NCBI GenBank assembly: GCA_009667805.1
Contig: CM019066.1
Span: forward strand, 121,338,692-121,402,691
Reading direction: 5' to 3'
Origin: Leptobrachium leishanense
Lineage: Eukaryota > Chordata > Amphibia > Anura > Megophryidae
Length of the DNA stretch: 64,000 nucleotides
Numbering within the stretch: position 1 is the first letter of the stretch; every line of letters starts with the position of its first letter. Both the position numbers and the translations under genes were made by a program. The notes below the pieces were generated by a model. The model did not search any database. It had not been told where the DNA came from and worked only from the letters and a program-made list of their open reading frames with translations. This document shows, piece by piece, positions 34,166 to 45,698 of this stretch.

Positions 34166-34568
34166 GGCTAGGGTCAGACAAACGCATTTTCACGTTGTCT
34201 GTGAAAAAGTGCGTTCGAACGAATGGACGCATTTTTTCATGGAGTACGCGATAGCGGTCATACTATGCGCATTTGCGTTCGTGATTTTGTACGGATCATC
34301 AATAAAACACTTTGTGCATCTGGACGTTATGTTGGCCGGACATTAGCAGTGTCTGACATCTCCAATTCACGCACACACGCCGCTAGCGGACGCAGCGCAC
34401 TCTGTACAACCGTACTAGCGGTTTTACGTTCTCGACAAAATGCGTTCGTTTGCCACTTGCGTTGCGCAGCCGGACTTTTGTGCGAACGTACTTCGTATAT
34501 TGGCCGTCATTGCCCGGCATTAAGTGCGCCTGCACGCGCGTTCGCACTGCCTCAGTCTGACCCTAGCC
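34166..34568 (+). mobile_element. Harbinger-like MITE family M, copy 2
   Basis: Same ends as copy 1 with TTA on both sides (34163-34165 and 34569-34571). Same orientation as copy 1. The 127-codon frame across it is chance. Confidence 0.88.
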
Positions 34569-34629
34569 TTAATGTTGGTGGATTTTGCCGCATTTCGTTG
34601 ATTTAATTTTGCCAAACATACAGTGAATT

Positions 34630-34746
34630 CACTATTTAGCGAATGGTCTATAAGAACTCGGGCAAGCTGGTCCATTCGATGGTCCTGTTCATCCTGTTGG
34701 GATGCCACCCTAGCCAGTTGTGCAGATATGTCTGCAGGATCCATGG
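34630..34746 (-). pseudogene. Gypsy-type Gag, N-terminal fragment
   Basis: The minus strand reads MDPADISAQLARVASQQDEQ and continues RMDQLARVLIDHS. This resembles the start of Gag in vertebrate Gypsy elements (MDPAD followed by a heptad-like helix). Only about 39 codons are recognisable. It faces away from the protease-like fragment at 34765. Confidence 0.55.
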
Positions 34747-34764
34747 CCCTGACGTAATATAACG

Positions 34765-35057
34765 TCGGGTTGGGATGCCTAGGTGTGACAAGTATGTCTC
34801 TAGAAAACAAAAGCAAAACTCGTGGACGTGTATTGGTTCCTATCTCATTGGCCTGGGATTCCACAGAAATTGATACGGAGGCATTTATTGATTCTAGTGC
34901 GGCTGGTAATTTCATGGACCAAGGGTTTGCGTCCAGTCACTTACTCCCTCTGGTTGAGAGAGAAACACTTCTGATGGTGGAAGCTATTGATGGTAGGCCA
35001 TTATCTAGGCCCAAAGTTACTCATGATTCTGTACCAATCTTCTGCAGAATCCGTTAA
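34765..35057 (+). pseudogene. Gypsy-type aspartic protease fragment
   Basis: The frame contains GRVLVPISLAW, EAFIDSSAAGNFMDQGFA, and VEAIDGRPLSRPKVTHDSVP. The order matches the Gag-Pol protease region of Gypsy elements, where the flap and active site lie around D-S/T-G. Here the active site reads DSS, losing the glycine, which should disable it. The frame ends after about 95 codons. Its head-to-head position with the Gag start indicates rearrangement. Confidence 0.7.
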
Positions 35058-35059
35058 CA

Positions 35060-35490
35060 CCATTCAAAAAAATAAAAAAGCTAATCAGATACTCACCTCC
35101 TGTCCGTCCCGCAGCGAGGACCGTGGCTCCGTCCACCTCCTCCGTCCGGCGGGAGCAGGGAGAGACTGGGGGAAAAAGTTCCTCAGTCTCCCCCTGCGTA
35201 TCACTATGCCGACTGGCCGGATCTCGCAAGGCGAGATCCGGCAGGTCATGTGACCACCGGCGTCTGGCTCAATAGAGTCCTATGGACTCCATTGAGCGGA
35301 TGCTCGTGGCGGCGCTCAGCGCTGCCGCGAGCATCCAGGGGCGTAGTGCGTGGTATCAATGCAGGCAGCTTTTTAAGCGCCTGCATTGTAATCCCACATT
35401 AAAATGGGGGCGGTAGGGAGAAAACTGCGGGCACAGTTTTTTTCTCCCTACCGCTCCCGTTTTAACGTCAGGAATGTAATGTGGCCCATA
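35060..35490 (-). repeat. GC-rich interspersed repeat family C, copy 2 (inverted)
   Basis: The reverse complement follows the copy at 18716-19375 block by block, including the palindrome GGATCTCGCAAGGCGAGATCC at 35220-35240 and a GGTGAGTATCTGATTAGC block. A second hairpin (GTAGGGAGAAAACTG against the inverse CAGTTTTTTTCTCCCTAC) is near 35413-35453. Confidence 0.7.
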
Positions 35491-36610
35491 GTTTTTAATT
35501 CCCTATCAAAAAAGCCCAACTATCTTGTGCCTGACCAGTTCAATTCACTGCAGATTCCCTATCGCATTGTGATGCTGCAAACATACCTGTAGCAACCAGT
35601 AGATGGACATTTTTTAATTATTTCTGCCTTTTAGTCCTATTTAAAATCTGCACCTGCTGCGACTCAACTAGAATCCCCTGAAATGACTGCCGCATCAAGT
35701 AACCGTCAGAACTTGGCAGTTTCCTTCTATATACACAGCAGAAAAAGCAGCAAATGTATGAAAAATAAAATTTTAAAAGTGTTTTATCATGGTTGTCTAA
35801 AAGAAAAATATAGGGACTGAGTATATTAAAGATATACCTGTAAAAATGGAAATAAGCATGTTTTGTATAGAGTTATGGATGTATGTGTATGTGTTACAAG
35901 CATCTGATACCACTTATCTGTACACAGAAAATAAAATCAAAACCTTTCAGTCCCATTGTGAATTATGAGCATCAATCCTGATGCAAACTGTTAGAAGAAT
36001 AGGTATCCTTCTCTTCCCCTCTATCATTTCTTGACATTCTCATTTTCATCCTTTAAAAGCAATGCAGAGTTGTTTTTGATTCTTGTGAAGCATTACTATT
36101 ACAGACTGAAATGGGAATTATGGATAGATGTAAGCTGTCATTGAAGCAGTAAAATTCCATTCCAGCTTTTTTTTTAAGATTCAGATATTGAAGAAACTTC
36201 TCGACCTCCTGTAAATTGCATAAGTCTGCACGATGCTCAACATGTCTATCCATCAAACACAGATATTTTTGGTTGTCTCAGTAGGAAAAAAAATCTAGAC
36301 TTTTTTATTTTGTTGATGATAAAGTAAGACCCACAAAACTTTGTTTTAAGTCATAAGGACTCTTCTAGTGCCAACAGTTAGTTTGCCAAACACTAACTCT
36401 ACAAAATACAGTATTGTTTACTCTACTTAATGTATTCATTTTAATACCGATATCTCAGGTGGAGCTATTTGTTTCCAAGGTGAACCCTATATCTAGACAC
36501 TGACGCTAAATAAGTATAGGGCTGCTGGTATGACGCACTATGGAATTCTACCTCAGTTTTTTTTAAATATTACCCTACCCAGAGCAATGATGAATCCAAG
36601 TGGAGAGCAT
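35491..36610. other. Non-coding stretch, no feature seen
   Basis: No supported gene or repeat end. Confidence 0.45.
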
Positions 36611-36661
36611 GAGTAATTTATTTATTTATTTATAAAGTATTTTACCAGGAAGGGTACATTG

Positions 36662-37166
36662 TAGGGATGTGCGTTTCGGGTTTCGGAATTTCCACGAAAT
36701 TTCCCGATTCGTGCTTTCGGATGCGGCCGATTTTCCGAAAATTTTTAGATCCGAAAATGGCAGATCCGAAAAGTTTTTCGAGCCGAAACAAAATATTTTC
36801 GGCATTTTCGAATGGACTTGAAATGTGTCAAATCGAAATTTATTTTTGCTCTATTCATGATTTGATCTTTATTTAATAAAAAAAAAACACGATAGAATCG
36901 CCAGAATTATCGTAGACACTTTGAAACGAGGAGAACAGAAGTTCCGAAAAAACGAAAATTTCCGAAATTTCCGAAAAGTCGATACAAAAAACGAGCAAAG
37001 TGACACGAAAATACGAAAAATGGTCAATATTCCGAAAAAAAAATGTACACGAAAAACGAACCGAATCGAGACAGAAATCGGTCGAAACGAGCCAAATCGA
37101 AAAGTTTAAACATCCGAACAAATCGAACCGAATCGAACCGAAAAAAAAAATCGGTGCACAAGCCTA
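36662..37166. mobile_element. hAT MITE, internally deleted relative of 53793-61999
   Basis: Ends TAGGGATGTGCGTTTCGGG and, inverted, TAGGCTTGTGCACCGA. A perfect 8-bp duplication GTACATTG lies at 36654-36661 and 37167-37174. The left 200 bp matches 53793-54091 and the right 300 bp matches 58944-59346, including the same A10 run, so about 4.85 kb is missing between. Confidence 0.92.
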
Positions 37167-37542
37167 GTACATTGATATTTCTCTCATTTTTCAAGTATGT
37201 CCTGGGTTAAAGAACATTGAATTTTTACAGTAGCTACAAAAATACAAAGTAATAAAATACAAGATATTAAAAACAACACAAATATACAGATTAACACAGA
37301 AAATAAATATTTAGGAAATATATTCACTATGTTACATGTTTACAGGTGCATTCCGTATTGTGGTATGTTAATAGGGAGCTCTTAAGGGACTTTAGACTGG
37401 GGGAAGATTTGATGTTGTCTGGGAGGTTATTCCATAATTGCGGTGCTCTGTAGGAAAATGAGCATCGAGCCACTTTCTTTTTGTATTATGGTACTGCAAG
37501 TTGTACAGGTCCTGGATCAGAGGCTATAGGATGAGGGAACTG

Positions 37543-38100
37543 CTAGGGCAGCAGTCTGTTCAGGTAGGGTGGTAGCTTCCCAGTGAACCTCTTAAACACC
37601 AGGTTGGAAAGGCGAAGGGTGCATCTGGATTCCAGCGATGGCCAGTTTAGTGCTTTTAACATGTCACAGTGGAGGGTCATGTAGTTACATTGTAGCACAA
37701 AGCGGCAGAATGAGTTATGCAATGTAGTTAGTTTATGAAGGTGCGTTTGCGGGGCAGCTGCATACACTACATCTCCTTATTCAATAGCTGGCATAATCAT
37801 TCGTTGTACAATCTGCTTTCTTACCGCGGGGTTCAGGCAGGTTTTGTTTCTGTACAGGGCACCTAGTTTGGGGTAAAGTTTAGATGAGAGTTTTTCGATG
37901 TGGGGGCCAAAGGATAGATTTGGCTCTAACCACATACCTAGATATTTGAGAGAAGTGACTGGTCAATGTGCCATTTGATTTTGTCCTGACACATAGATGG
38001 GGCGTTTGCAATTTGTGTAGTTTAGGTGCTGTTTCAAAGAGCATCGTGACAGTTTTGTCAGTATTTAGAAAACGTTTGATATCTTTGTTCCACTTTTCTA
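37543..38100 (-). pseudogene. LINE B polymerase tail, broken
   Basis: The minus strand encodes YAAAPQTHLHKLTTLHNSFC and LNWPSLESRCTL, then upstream text around WNKDIKRFLNTDKTVTMLFE. These are homologous to the plus-strand copy at 28820-29077. Several stops and frameshifts interrupt it. Confidence 0.75.
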
Positions 38101-38464
38101 CCTTTTTTTATTATTATTATTCTTTATTCATAAAGCGCCAGCATATTCCGCAGCACTGCACAATAGGCACAGTATAGACAGGGTTACAATACATTGAACA
38201 ACATTTGACAAACAGTACAGGAGTAGATGAGGGCCCTATTCCCATAGGAACTCACAATCTAGAAGGGTTGGGGTTGGAAACAGGAGGAGAGGACTGCAAG
38301 GTGAGAGTGATTGATGGTTGTATCAGTGAGTTGGGTGGTAGGCTTCTCTGAATAGGAACGTTTTAAGGAAACGTTTGAAGGAAGAGAAATTAGGGGAAAG
38401 TCTGACCATACGAGGGAGAGCGTTCCAGAGAATGGGGGCTGCGCGTTAGAAGTCCTGCAGTCTA

Positions 38465-39246
38465 TCATGGGAAGGTGATGCGGGGAGAAGCTAGACGCAG
38501 GTCACTGTTTGATCTTAGGGGGCGGGCTGGGGTGTATTTGGTGATTAGTGAGGACAGGTAGTGAGGAGCTGAGTTAGTGAGGGTTTTGTAAATAAGGGTA
38601 AGGATTTTAAATTTAATTCTGCAGTGGATGGAGAGCCAGTGAAGGGACTCGCAGAGGGGAGCGGCAGAGACAGAGCGGCGGGTGAGGTGGATTAGCCTGG
38701 CTGAGGCGTTCAGGATGGATAGTAGGGGGGAGAGGCGGGAGAGAGGGAGGTCAGAAAAGAGATTATTGCAATAGTCAAATCGGGAGATTACCAGGGCAGG
38801 GATTAGTTGTTTTGTGGTGACAGCGGTAAGAAATGGCTGAATTCTGGAAATATTACGTAGTTGGTATCGGCAGGAGGAGGAAAGAGACTGGATGTGGGAG
38901 ATGAAGGAAAGAGCAGAGTCAAGTGTAACTCCGAGACAGCGAACCTGGTTCGATGGAGAGATCGTGATACCCTCCACCGTGATGGAAAAGTCAGGAGGTG
39001 GAGAGGCATTAGAGGGAGGAATTAGTAGGAGCTCAGTCTTAGACATGTTGAACTTTAGGTGGTGGGAGGCCATCCAGGAGGAGATGCCAGATAAACAGTC
39101 GCTGACTTTGGAAAGGACAGGGGAGAGAGATCATGGGTAGAGAGGTAGATCTGAGTGTCACCAGCATAGAGGTGGTAATTGAAGCCAAAAGCTATTAATG
39201 ATTTTACCCAGGGAGGAGGTGTAGATGGAAAAGAGCAGAGGACCAA
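38465..39246 (-). pseudogene. LINE A reverse transcriptase, palm end and tail
   Basis: Reads [14 protein letters not shown] then [45 protein letters not shown] and [17 protein letters not shown]. The catalytic YADD is changed to YAGD, losing a metal-binding aspartate. A one-base insertion near 39190 separates this frame from the upstream domain. About 80-90% similar to the copy at 4387-5315. Confidence 0.85.
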
Positions 39247-40267
39247 GGACAGAGCCTTGAGTTACACCAACAGATAGAGGCAATGAAGAGGAGGACACAG
39301 AGAAGGACCTGTTTGATAAATAGGAGTCAACCCAAGCGAGTGCAGTGTCACAGAGACCAAGAGAGCTGAGGGTCTGCAGAAGGAGGGGGTGGTCAACAGT
39401 GTCAAAAGCAGCCGAGAGGTCAAGCAGCATGAGGATAGAATAGTGTCTGTGTTTTTTAGCAGTTAGGAGGTCGTTGGTGACTTTGGTGAGGGCAGTTTCA
39501 GTTGAGTGTAGGGGACGGAAACCCGATTGCAGTGGGTCAAGTACGGAATTGGAGGACAGGAAGAGGGAGAGGCGTTTGAAAACTAGTTTTTCTAAGAGCT
39601 TAGATTTGAAGGGAAGCAGGGATACAGGACGGTAGTTGGATGGAGAGTTGGGATCGAGGGATGGTTTCTTTAGTAAAGGGGTAACTAGCGCGTGTTTGAA
39701 GGCAGATGGGAAAGAGCCAGTGGATAGAGATAGGTTGAAGATGTGTGTGAGAGCAGGGGTGAGGGAGGAGGAGAGGGGAGGAATTAGATGTGAGGGAATG
39801 GGGTCAAGCGGGCCCATGGTAAGATGTGAGGTGGACAGTAAGGAATTGACTTCCTCCTCAGTGGCTGGGACGAAGTGGCAGAGGGTGGCAGAGGGGGCTT
39901 CTGGAAGTGTAGGTGGCAGATAACCATCTTGTGATGGGCTGTTGCTTCTGATAGTTAGAGTTTTATTGAGGAAGAAATCTGCCAGGTCTTGAGCGCTGAA
40001 GGCAGAGGGTGTTGAAGGTGGACCAGAGTCGTTTAGGGTTGGAGGACAGTGTAGATGTAAGAGATGAGAAGAAGGATTGTTTGGCCAAGTGAAGGGCAGA
40101 GGTGTATGACCAGAGAATAAACTTGAAGTGAACAAAATCAGCTTCAGAGCGGGATTTCCTCCAGGCACGCTCTGCAGTGCGGGAGCATCTTTGCAGGTAC
40201 CGCGTCTGGAGTGTGTGCCAGGGCTGAAGTTGGCGGCATGGGGCCTTACAGAGTCGAAGAGGAGCAA
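39158..40267 (-). pseudogene. LINE A linker and reverse transcriptase fingers/palm
   Basis: This is the longest intact piece of LINE A, about 369 codons. It shows [54 protein letters not shown] (first catalytic Asp) and [21 protein letters not shown]. These are motifs 0-4 of non-LTR reverse transcriptase in order. It then shifts frame just before the YxDD box. An overlapping frame at 39963-40385 holds part of the preceding linker ([21 protein letters not shown]). Confidence 0.87.
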
Positions 40268-40273
40268 TTGTGT

Positions 40274-41050
40274 CTAAAGCAGAGATAAGTGTGGTGTTGT
40301 AGTGATTAGCGGCAGCATCAGGGCAGGTGAAGGATGAGGTGTGAGAGAGGTGGTGAAGTAGATTGGAGAATTGATGGGGATCCACAGCATGTAGATTTCT
40401 GCGAGTGTGTGTGCGGGGTGGGGGAGCAGGGTGTTTAGGAAGTCCAGATAGGTTGAAAGAGAGAAAGTGGCGGTCAGAGATGGGGAAGGGGCGACAGGTG
40501 AACTCAGAAATGGAGCAGAGGTTGGAACAGACAAGGTCAATAGAGTGACCATCGCGGTGGGTAGGGAGGAGGGAGGATTACGTGAGTCCAAGGGAGGACG
40601 TGAGTGAAAGAAGTTTGGAGGCAGCAGGGGCGAAAGGATCATCAATGGGAATGTTGAAGTCCCCGAGAACTAGGCATGGAAGATTAGAAGACAGGAAGTG
40701 GGAAAGTCAGGTAGCAAAGTGGTCAAAGAACTGGGAGGTTGGTCCTGGTGGGCGGTAGATGACTGCCACTCTGAGAGCCAGGGGAGAGAACAGGCGGATG
40801 ACAGTGTGTCTCGAAGGAGGAGAAGGAGAGCGATGGGGGTGGAGGGAGATGCTGGTAGGTGCAGGTGGGAGAGAGCAGGATTCCACCACGCCACCATTTC
40901 TCTCATTCGGTCTGGGGGTATGGCTCAAGTGTAGATCACCATGTGAGAGAGCAGCGACGGAGGCTGTGTCAGAGGGAGTTAGCCAGGTTTCAGTTAAAGC
41001 TAGGAGGTTGAAGGAGTTTGAAAGGAAGAGGTCATGGACGGCTGTGAGTT
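40274..41050 (-). pseudogene. LINE A apurinic-type endonuclease fragment
   Basis: Pieces in different frames give LLALTETWLTPSDTASVAAL, GGVV, VAVIYRPPGPTSQFF and LVLGDFNIPIDDPF. These match the ETWL, YRPP and GDFN motifs of the APE endonuclease that nicks target DNA in CR1/L2-type LINEs. The N-terminal part is missing at the truncation and at least two frameshifts are present. Confidence 0.8.
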
Positions 41051-41275
41051 TAAATTGTTCTTGCAGCACAGCCTCCAACTGCGGGAGATTTGGTTTGCTG
41101 GTATAGATTATGGTGTTGTCTGCGTACATGTGTACAGTTGAGGTTTTGCAGACATTAGGCAGATCATTTATGAATATTGTGAATAGCAGGGGGTCAAGTA
41201 TTGAACCTTGGGGTACACCGCATGTGGCTATGAGGGGGAGGGAAGTGCTGTCAGCAATGGAAACATATTAATAAT
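41051..41275 (-). pseudogene. LINE B reverse transcriptase core fragment
   Basis: The minus strand reads CGVPQGSILDPLLFTIFIND, then MYADNTIIYTSKPNLPQLEA. It is the palm of LINE B, upstream of the LINE A insertion. The YADD box has become YADN, so the copy is catalytically dead. The motifs differ enough from LINE A to make this a separate family. Confidence 0.82.
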
Positions 41276-41368
41276 CCACCACTTAACGTTAACGTGACAA
41301 TAATAGCGGTAAAGATTTAAGGGGCGTGCCGATATGGATTTCCCTATACGGTGCAATCTTCTGGCCAT

Positions 41369-42203
41369 TCGGGTTTTCAGAAAGCAGACAGTTTACCAAA
41401 TTGCCAGCAAAATACGGTGCTGTTCGCCAGCAGTGAAATCCCCCATAGAGAAGCAATGGTCAATCTATTCAGAGAACATCAAACAGCAGTGAAATGCCTT
41501 GGTGTTCGGTGGTTTCATTCGGCAGGTTTAGGCTGCGGTCACACGAGGGCACCTAGTGTGTCCGTGTGACTGCAATTCCCTGCGTCCGTCGCAACTTTTG
41601 ACAGGCTGGACGGGGAGGGCCACACAGGGTAGCATGCTCATGAATTGCGCTGCCTTAATCAGGCAAATTCAGGCAAGTTAATCTTAAAAATATTCCCGTT
41701 TTTCTTCAATATCTATTAAACTGTTCACTCTTTTAATTTGCAGCAAAACGTCTCCTATTAATTTTTTTTTAGGATTTTTTGGGGATTTTTTCGTCAAAAT
41801 TCTGTTTTGGATTTCTTTTAAATAGCTGTTTTTATCTGTAACAGACCTTTTTATTATTATTCATAGGACCTTATATGTTAATTCCAGACATTTTCGTCCA
41901 GTAGTTTTTTTGCAAGCAACATTTCAAATTTGAAACTTTCAAATCGTTTTTGTATTTTTTTTACCCCGTATGTCAGCTTCTTTTTCCGGCGGCTGGTCGG
42001 CACTGTATATGGCGGATCATTGGCTTTTTTTCAGACGCGTTTGGCTTTCAGAGGTTTTGCAATGGATGGTCAACTTTTTTTGGATGTGTACAGTGTTTTT
42101 TCGGTGGTTTTTCCATCCGAGACGGAGGTTTTGCTGCAGATTTTCGGATGTGGATAGTGGATTTTCACTTTGGTGAAATTTCGGTGCTTTCTGAATAACC
42201 CTG
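41369..42203. mobile_element. Harbinger-type element, about 835 bp
   Basis: The right end is TTTCTGAATAACCCTG followed by TTA; the left end is a degenerate CGGGTTTTCAGAAAGCA. The interior contains CCCCCATAGAGAAGCAATGG, related to the hAT-like repeats at 3400 and 26130, so it may be mosaic. An AGGCTGCGGTCACACGAG block at 41531 looks like yet another element end. Confidence 0.5.
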
Positions 42204-42206
42204 TTA

Positions 42207-43310
42207 CGGTTAGTGTTATTTTGTACCTACAGGGAAAATGTGGACATCAGAGAATGACTCCAGTTTACTAATCATTTAACCCCATTCAGTATCAAGTGAT
42301 TTTCCATAAAACCATTGGCAGGATCCAGTGGTTTCATGGAAAATGACTTTCCATTCCTGACATAGTAAATGTATACAGAAGCATCTCACTGTATATGTTC
42401 ACTGTAGGTAAGCCCTTATTCGCAGGTGTGTCGCTGTTGGCCAAAAATAACTACTACATGTGCATTATAGCTTGAGCTTCACAATTCTGCAGAAAAAACA
42501 AATGACAAAACTTTTCAAATAGATTCAACACATTGGCTGTCGTGTCTGATGTTTTCAAATTTCAGAGGCATGTTCTGGGCGCGTTTACAAATTTGATCTA
42601 TAGAAAGGGGGTTGATAAAACAAATTTTATCTTCAAGTGTCTGCTTTTAATTAGTGATGTAAGACGATTTTAAGTGTGTTTTTCATTGGAAAACATCATT
42701 CTTAAATTAGCAGTGAAGAATGCAAAATAATTCCACAGCTGATTAATGTTAGATGACTGTTCACTGTGTTAAGTGGTTTACAAGTGTAAAGTCATTATAA
42801 ATTTAAATCAATTATATCTTTAGTATCTGCTAACTGCCATCATTTTACAGCATTTATCTAGCAGTGTGATTGCCAAGAGGTAATACACAAAAACAACCTG
42901 CAGTATTAAAATCTGATTGTGTTGAATATAAGTGTGTATGTGTTTTTTCCAAACATATGCATATTTTCAACACAATCAGATTTTCAACACGATCAGTTGT
43001 GGAACACTCGTTTGCAATTGGAATTAGTAAAATGGTATGACGTATTCATTATAATGTCATCCCCTCTTATCTGTTCTTGCTATACAGAAGGGTAAGCAGA
43101 AGCACTCGCGTTCAGATATGGGTCCCAGCAAGTTCCACACAGTGGAATTTAGCTACTGATCTCTAAAGTATAGGAAACAGAACAGCAGAAGAAGCTTGCA
43201 GACTCAATTTAGCTACTGTTAATTCAGGGCAAATAATTCAGGGCTCGCTACATGAGACTTCTTCAAGTATATATAAAGACTTATGTAGTGAGCTGAAATG
43301 CTGAACTACT
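42207..43310. other. Non-coding stretch with a short hairpin
   Basis: AAAATCTGATTGTGTTGAA near 42908 pairs with its inverse near 42970-42988. Nothing else is supported. Confidence 0.5.
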
Positions 43311-43323
43311 TGCCTTGAACGTA

Positions 43324-43515
43324 CCAGCTGGGTGGAGTAGAGGTAACATCACTGCTCTGCGTGGAGAGAACCTGTGGAGACATGGGTTTGATACCGACGA
43401 GCACCTCTCCAGTGAGTGTTCTTGGGCAAGACACCTAACGGTACATACTCGCCACCCAGGACATACTTGAAAACGAGGGAAATCTCAATGTATCCTTCCT
43501 GGTAAAATACTTTCT
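43324..43515 (+). mobile_element. tRNA-like SINE with LINE B tail
   Basis: The head of about 90 bp is tRNA-like: a possible A box near 43331-43345 (GGTGGAGTAGAGG) and a B box GGTTTGATACC at 43385-43395. After a short body (TTCTTGGGCAAGACACC) the last 60 bp, 43455-43513, are almost identical to the LINE B 3' end (CCCAGGACATACTTGAAAAC, then CAATGTATCCTTCCTGG). This is the design of SINEs that borrow a partner LINE's machinery. Confidence 0.82.
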
Positions 43516-44789
43516 CAAAAACCCCAAAAAAACTTGAGCAGCTAAATCTTGCCCTGCAGTGTGACCGGCTTCCTTCATGTTCTCTTTCATCTCATTTGTT
43601 CTTGTCACTGTTGCCATTAAAGGGACAATATAGGCAGTGTGACCAGCATTTAATGAAAGATGCAATTGTCCTTTCTGGTGTAGGTCCAAGAGAAAACATC
43701 AGGGATATAGATAAAGATATATTTTATATACAAAAAACATATATGATGCACACAGGGTCCTGTAAAAAATGTCAAACTTTAATCGAAGATGTATTAAAAA
43801 TGAAACCAACATTTCAGCCCAATCCTGGGCCTTTATCAAGGTTATACAATAACATACAAAAGACATATAAATAGTAAAGAAAAAGCATGATACACTCATC
43901 AATCAAGAAACTGCAGTGCCACGGTCTGCGTCAAACCGAAAACCGGAAGTGATGTGCAGATAGTACGCACTGCTGGGCGTGACCATAATCACATGTGCTA
44001 TCCGGCGAATAGGGCACATTAGTGTGGCGTATCCGAGGCCAAGCCAAGCCAAATGGGCTTAGAGTCACACTGTTAAAAACACATAATCCTTTCTTAGTCA
44101 TGAAGGTATCAAGAAACTAAGGAATAAAAAAAGATAACATCTATTAATAAGCAGTAATACAACCAGTATCACATAAAGGGTCACAGTATATAGTTGCAGA
44201 TAATTGTAGCCTCTTACCACAGTGCATCTAAAAGTCACAAAGAAAATGAAAAAAATAAAAATACGTGGAAAGTGGTGAAGAAAAAAGAGGAACGAAAAGA
44301 AAGGAAATGAACAAGACTGAGTATAGCAAAAACACAAAAATAAATAAAAGAAGAAAAGAAGAAAAACAAAAAGAATCAGACATATGTAAATGTTAAAGTG
44401 TGATGATGTAAAGTAATAATAACCAAGAAATAAAGCAAAATGACTGAAACAGAAAAAATAAAGAATATAGGAAAAGAACAGTGAAAAATGTGAAAGGCGG
44501 TAAAGTGAGCAGTGAAAAATATGATAATGTGTCTGGTGCCAAAGGTTTGTAAATAAACAATGGAAAGAGCGTCAAAGAAAACAAAAAATACGTGAAATGA
44601 GTGACACACATAAAAACGTGTCAAAGAGTCTGAAAAGAAAGAGTGAGTGGAAAAAAATAAATAAGGATAGTAAGAATACTGAAATTTGTAGTGAAGTCGG
44701 ATAAATGAAAACAAGGAGAAAAATATGGAAAAAGATAAAAAATTGTGAAAGGCAGTAAAATAAACGGTGAAAAGAGGAGAATGTGGATA

Positions 44790-45294
44790 CCGTAGATACT
44801 CGCGTATAGCGCGACCCGAATATAACGCGATGGATAGAGATTTATTATGGAAATGAGAGAATACTCAAGACTCGAATAAAACGTGAGGAACAAAATTTTA
44901 CCTTACCGGTAAATAATTAAAATCCTTCCAGATTCTCTCAACACAGTCAGGCTCCCCCTCAGGCCAGGGTGCTCTGCTCTAGAATGATTGCAGTTGTTAC
45001 TAAGTAGGAAGCCACTGGCCATCCTTCTTCTTTACTAGCGATTAGATGGCTGGCAGAGGCGAACGAGGTGATTGGCTTAAACCGAGCGTGCCCTCTGTCC
45101 ATGATGGATCCCACCTCTCCTGAATCCAGGAGTTCCTGAAGTATTTGCAAGCATCAGGGAGCCCCGCATTCACTTCAGCGAGACTACTGGAATTTCCGGG
45201 AGACTTGGAATCCAGAGCAAGGCAAGTTTTTTATTTCCAATTTTAAGGTAGATTTTTGTCACCAAAATCTAGCGGTATACTCGAGTATCTACAG
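44790..45294. mobile_element. TA-flanked MITE, about 505 bp
   Basis: Ends CCGTAGATACTCGCGTATA and, inverted, CTGTAGATACTCGAGTATAC. TA is on both sides (44788-44789 and 45295-45296). This fits a Tc1/mariner/pogo-type MITE. It lies inside the Penelope remnant and is non-coding. Confidence 0.82.
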
Positions 45295-45528
45295 TAGTGC
45301 TGAAGGCGTGTAAATTAGAAAAAAGGGAGGCCATAAAACCACAATCTAAAATATGTTAATAAAGCACTAAAAGATTTCGAAAAAGTATGTGAAGATTAAA
45401 AGATATAAAGTCAGTGAAAGTGATAAAAGTATGTAAATGAGCAAAAATGAAACCATGTAAATCGTGGACGTGCAATATGAAAATGTGTGCTAACAAAAAC
45501 TAATGTGTAAAAAGTAAAAAAGATATAC

Positions 45529-45698
45529 AGGATTATTCAGAGAAAGGTGAATGACTGGAGAAGTGAAAATTCTAGGTCAAAATGGACAAACCAGAAAAAG
45601 TCTCCCATTTTGCTCACTTTCCAAATCTTCTATTTGGTCTAGATTGTTCTCTTCTCCTGACAGTTCTCCTGATTTTCACCTTTCTTTGAATAACCCTG
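45529..45698. mobile_element. Short Harbinger-type MITE, 170 bp
   Basis: Ends CAGGATTATTCAGAGAAAGG and the inverse of CAGGGTTATTCAAAGAAAGG, with ATA duplicated at 45526-45528 and 45699-45701. The interior matches 14204-14379. It also lies inside the Penelope remnant. Confidence 0.85.

Larger units (their letters stand above)
36616..38103 (-). mobile_element. LINE B 3' part, minus strand, split by a MITE
   Basis: Starts with the TTTATTTATTTATAAAG tail and CCAGGAAGGGTACATTG; a 505-bp MITE interrupts at 36662-37166. Coding-tail similarity continues to about 38103, where LINE A is inserted. The rest of LINE B reappears at about 41051. Confidence 0.88.
38104..41050 (-). mobile_element. LINE A (L2/CR1-like), 2.9 kb, inserted in LINE B
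   Basis: The 3' end matches 4173 onward (TTATTATTATT, then GCGCCAGCATATTCCGCAGC). It runs through the complete reverse transcriptase region to the endonuclease domain, where it is truncated at about 41050. LINE B coding sequence lies on both sides. Confidence 0.9.

Noticed and set aside
41930..42198. Cys/Phe-rich frames of 68-82 codons that look like small secreted peptides
   Set aside because: They fall in a T-rich Harbinger-type element end, in three overlapping frames.
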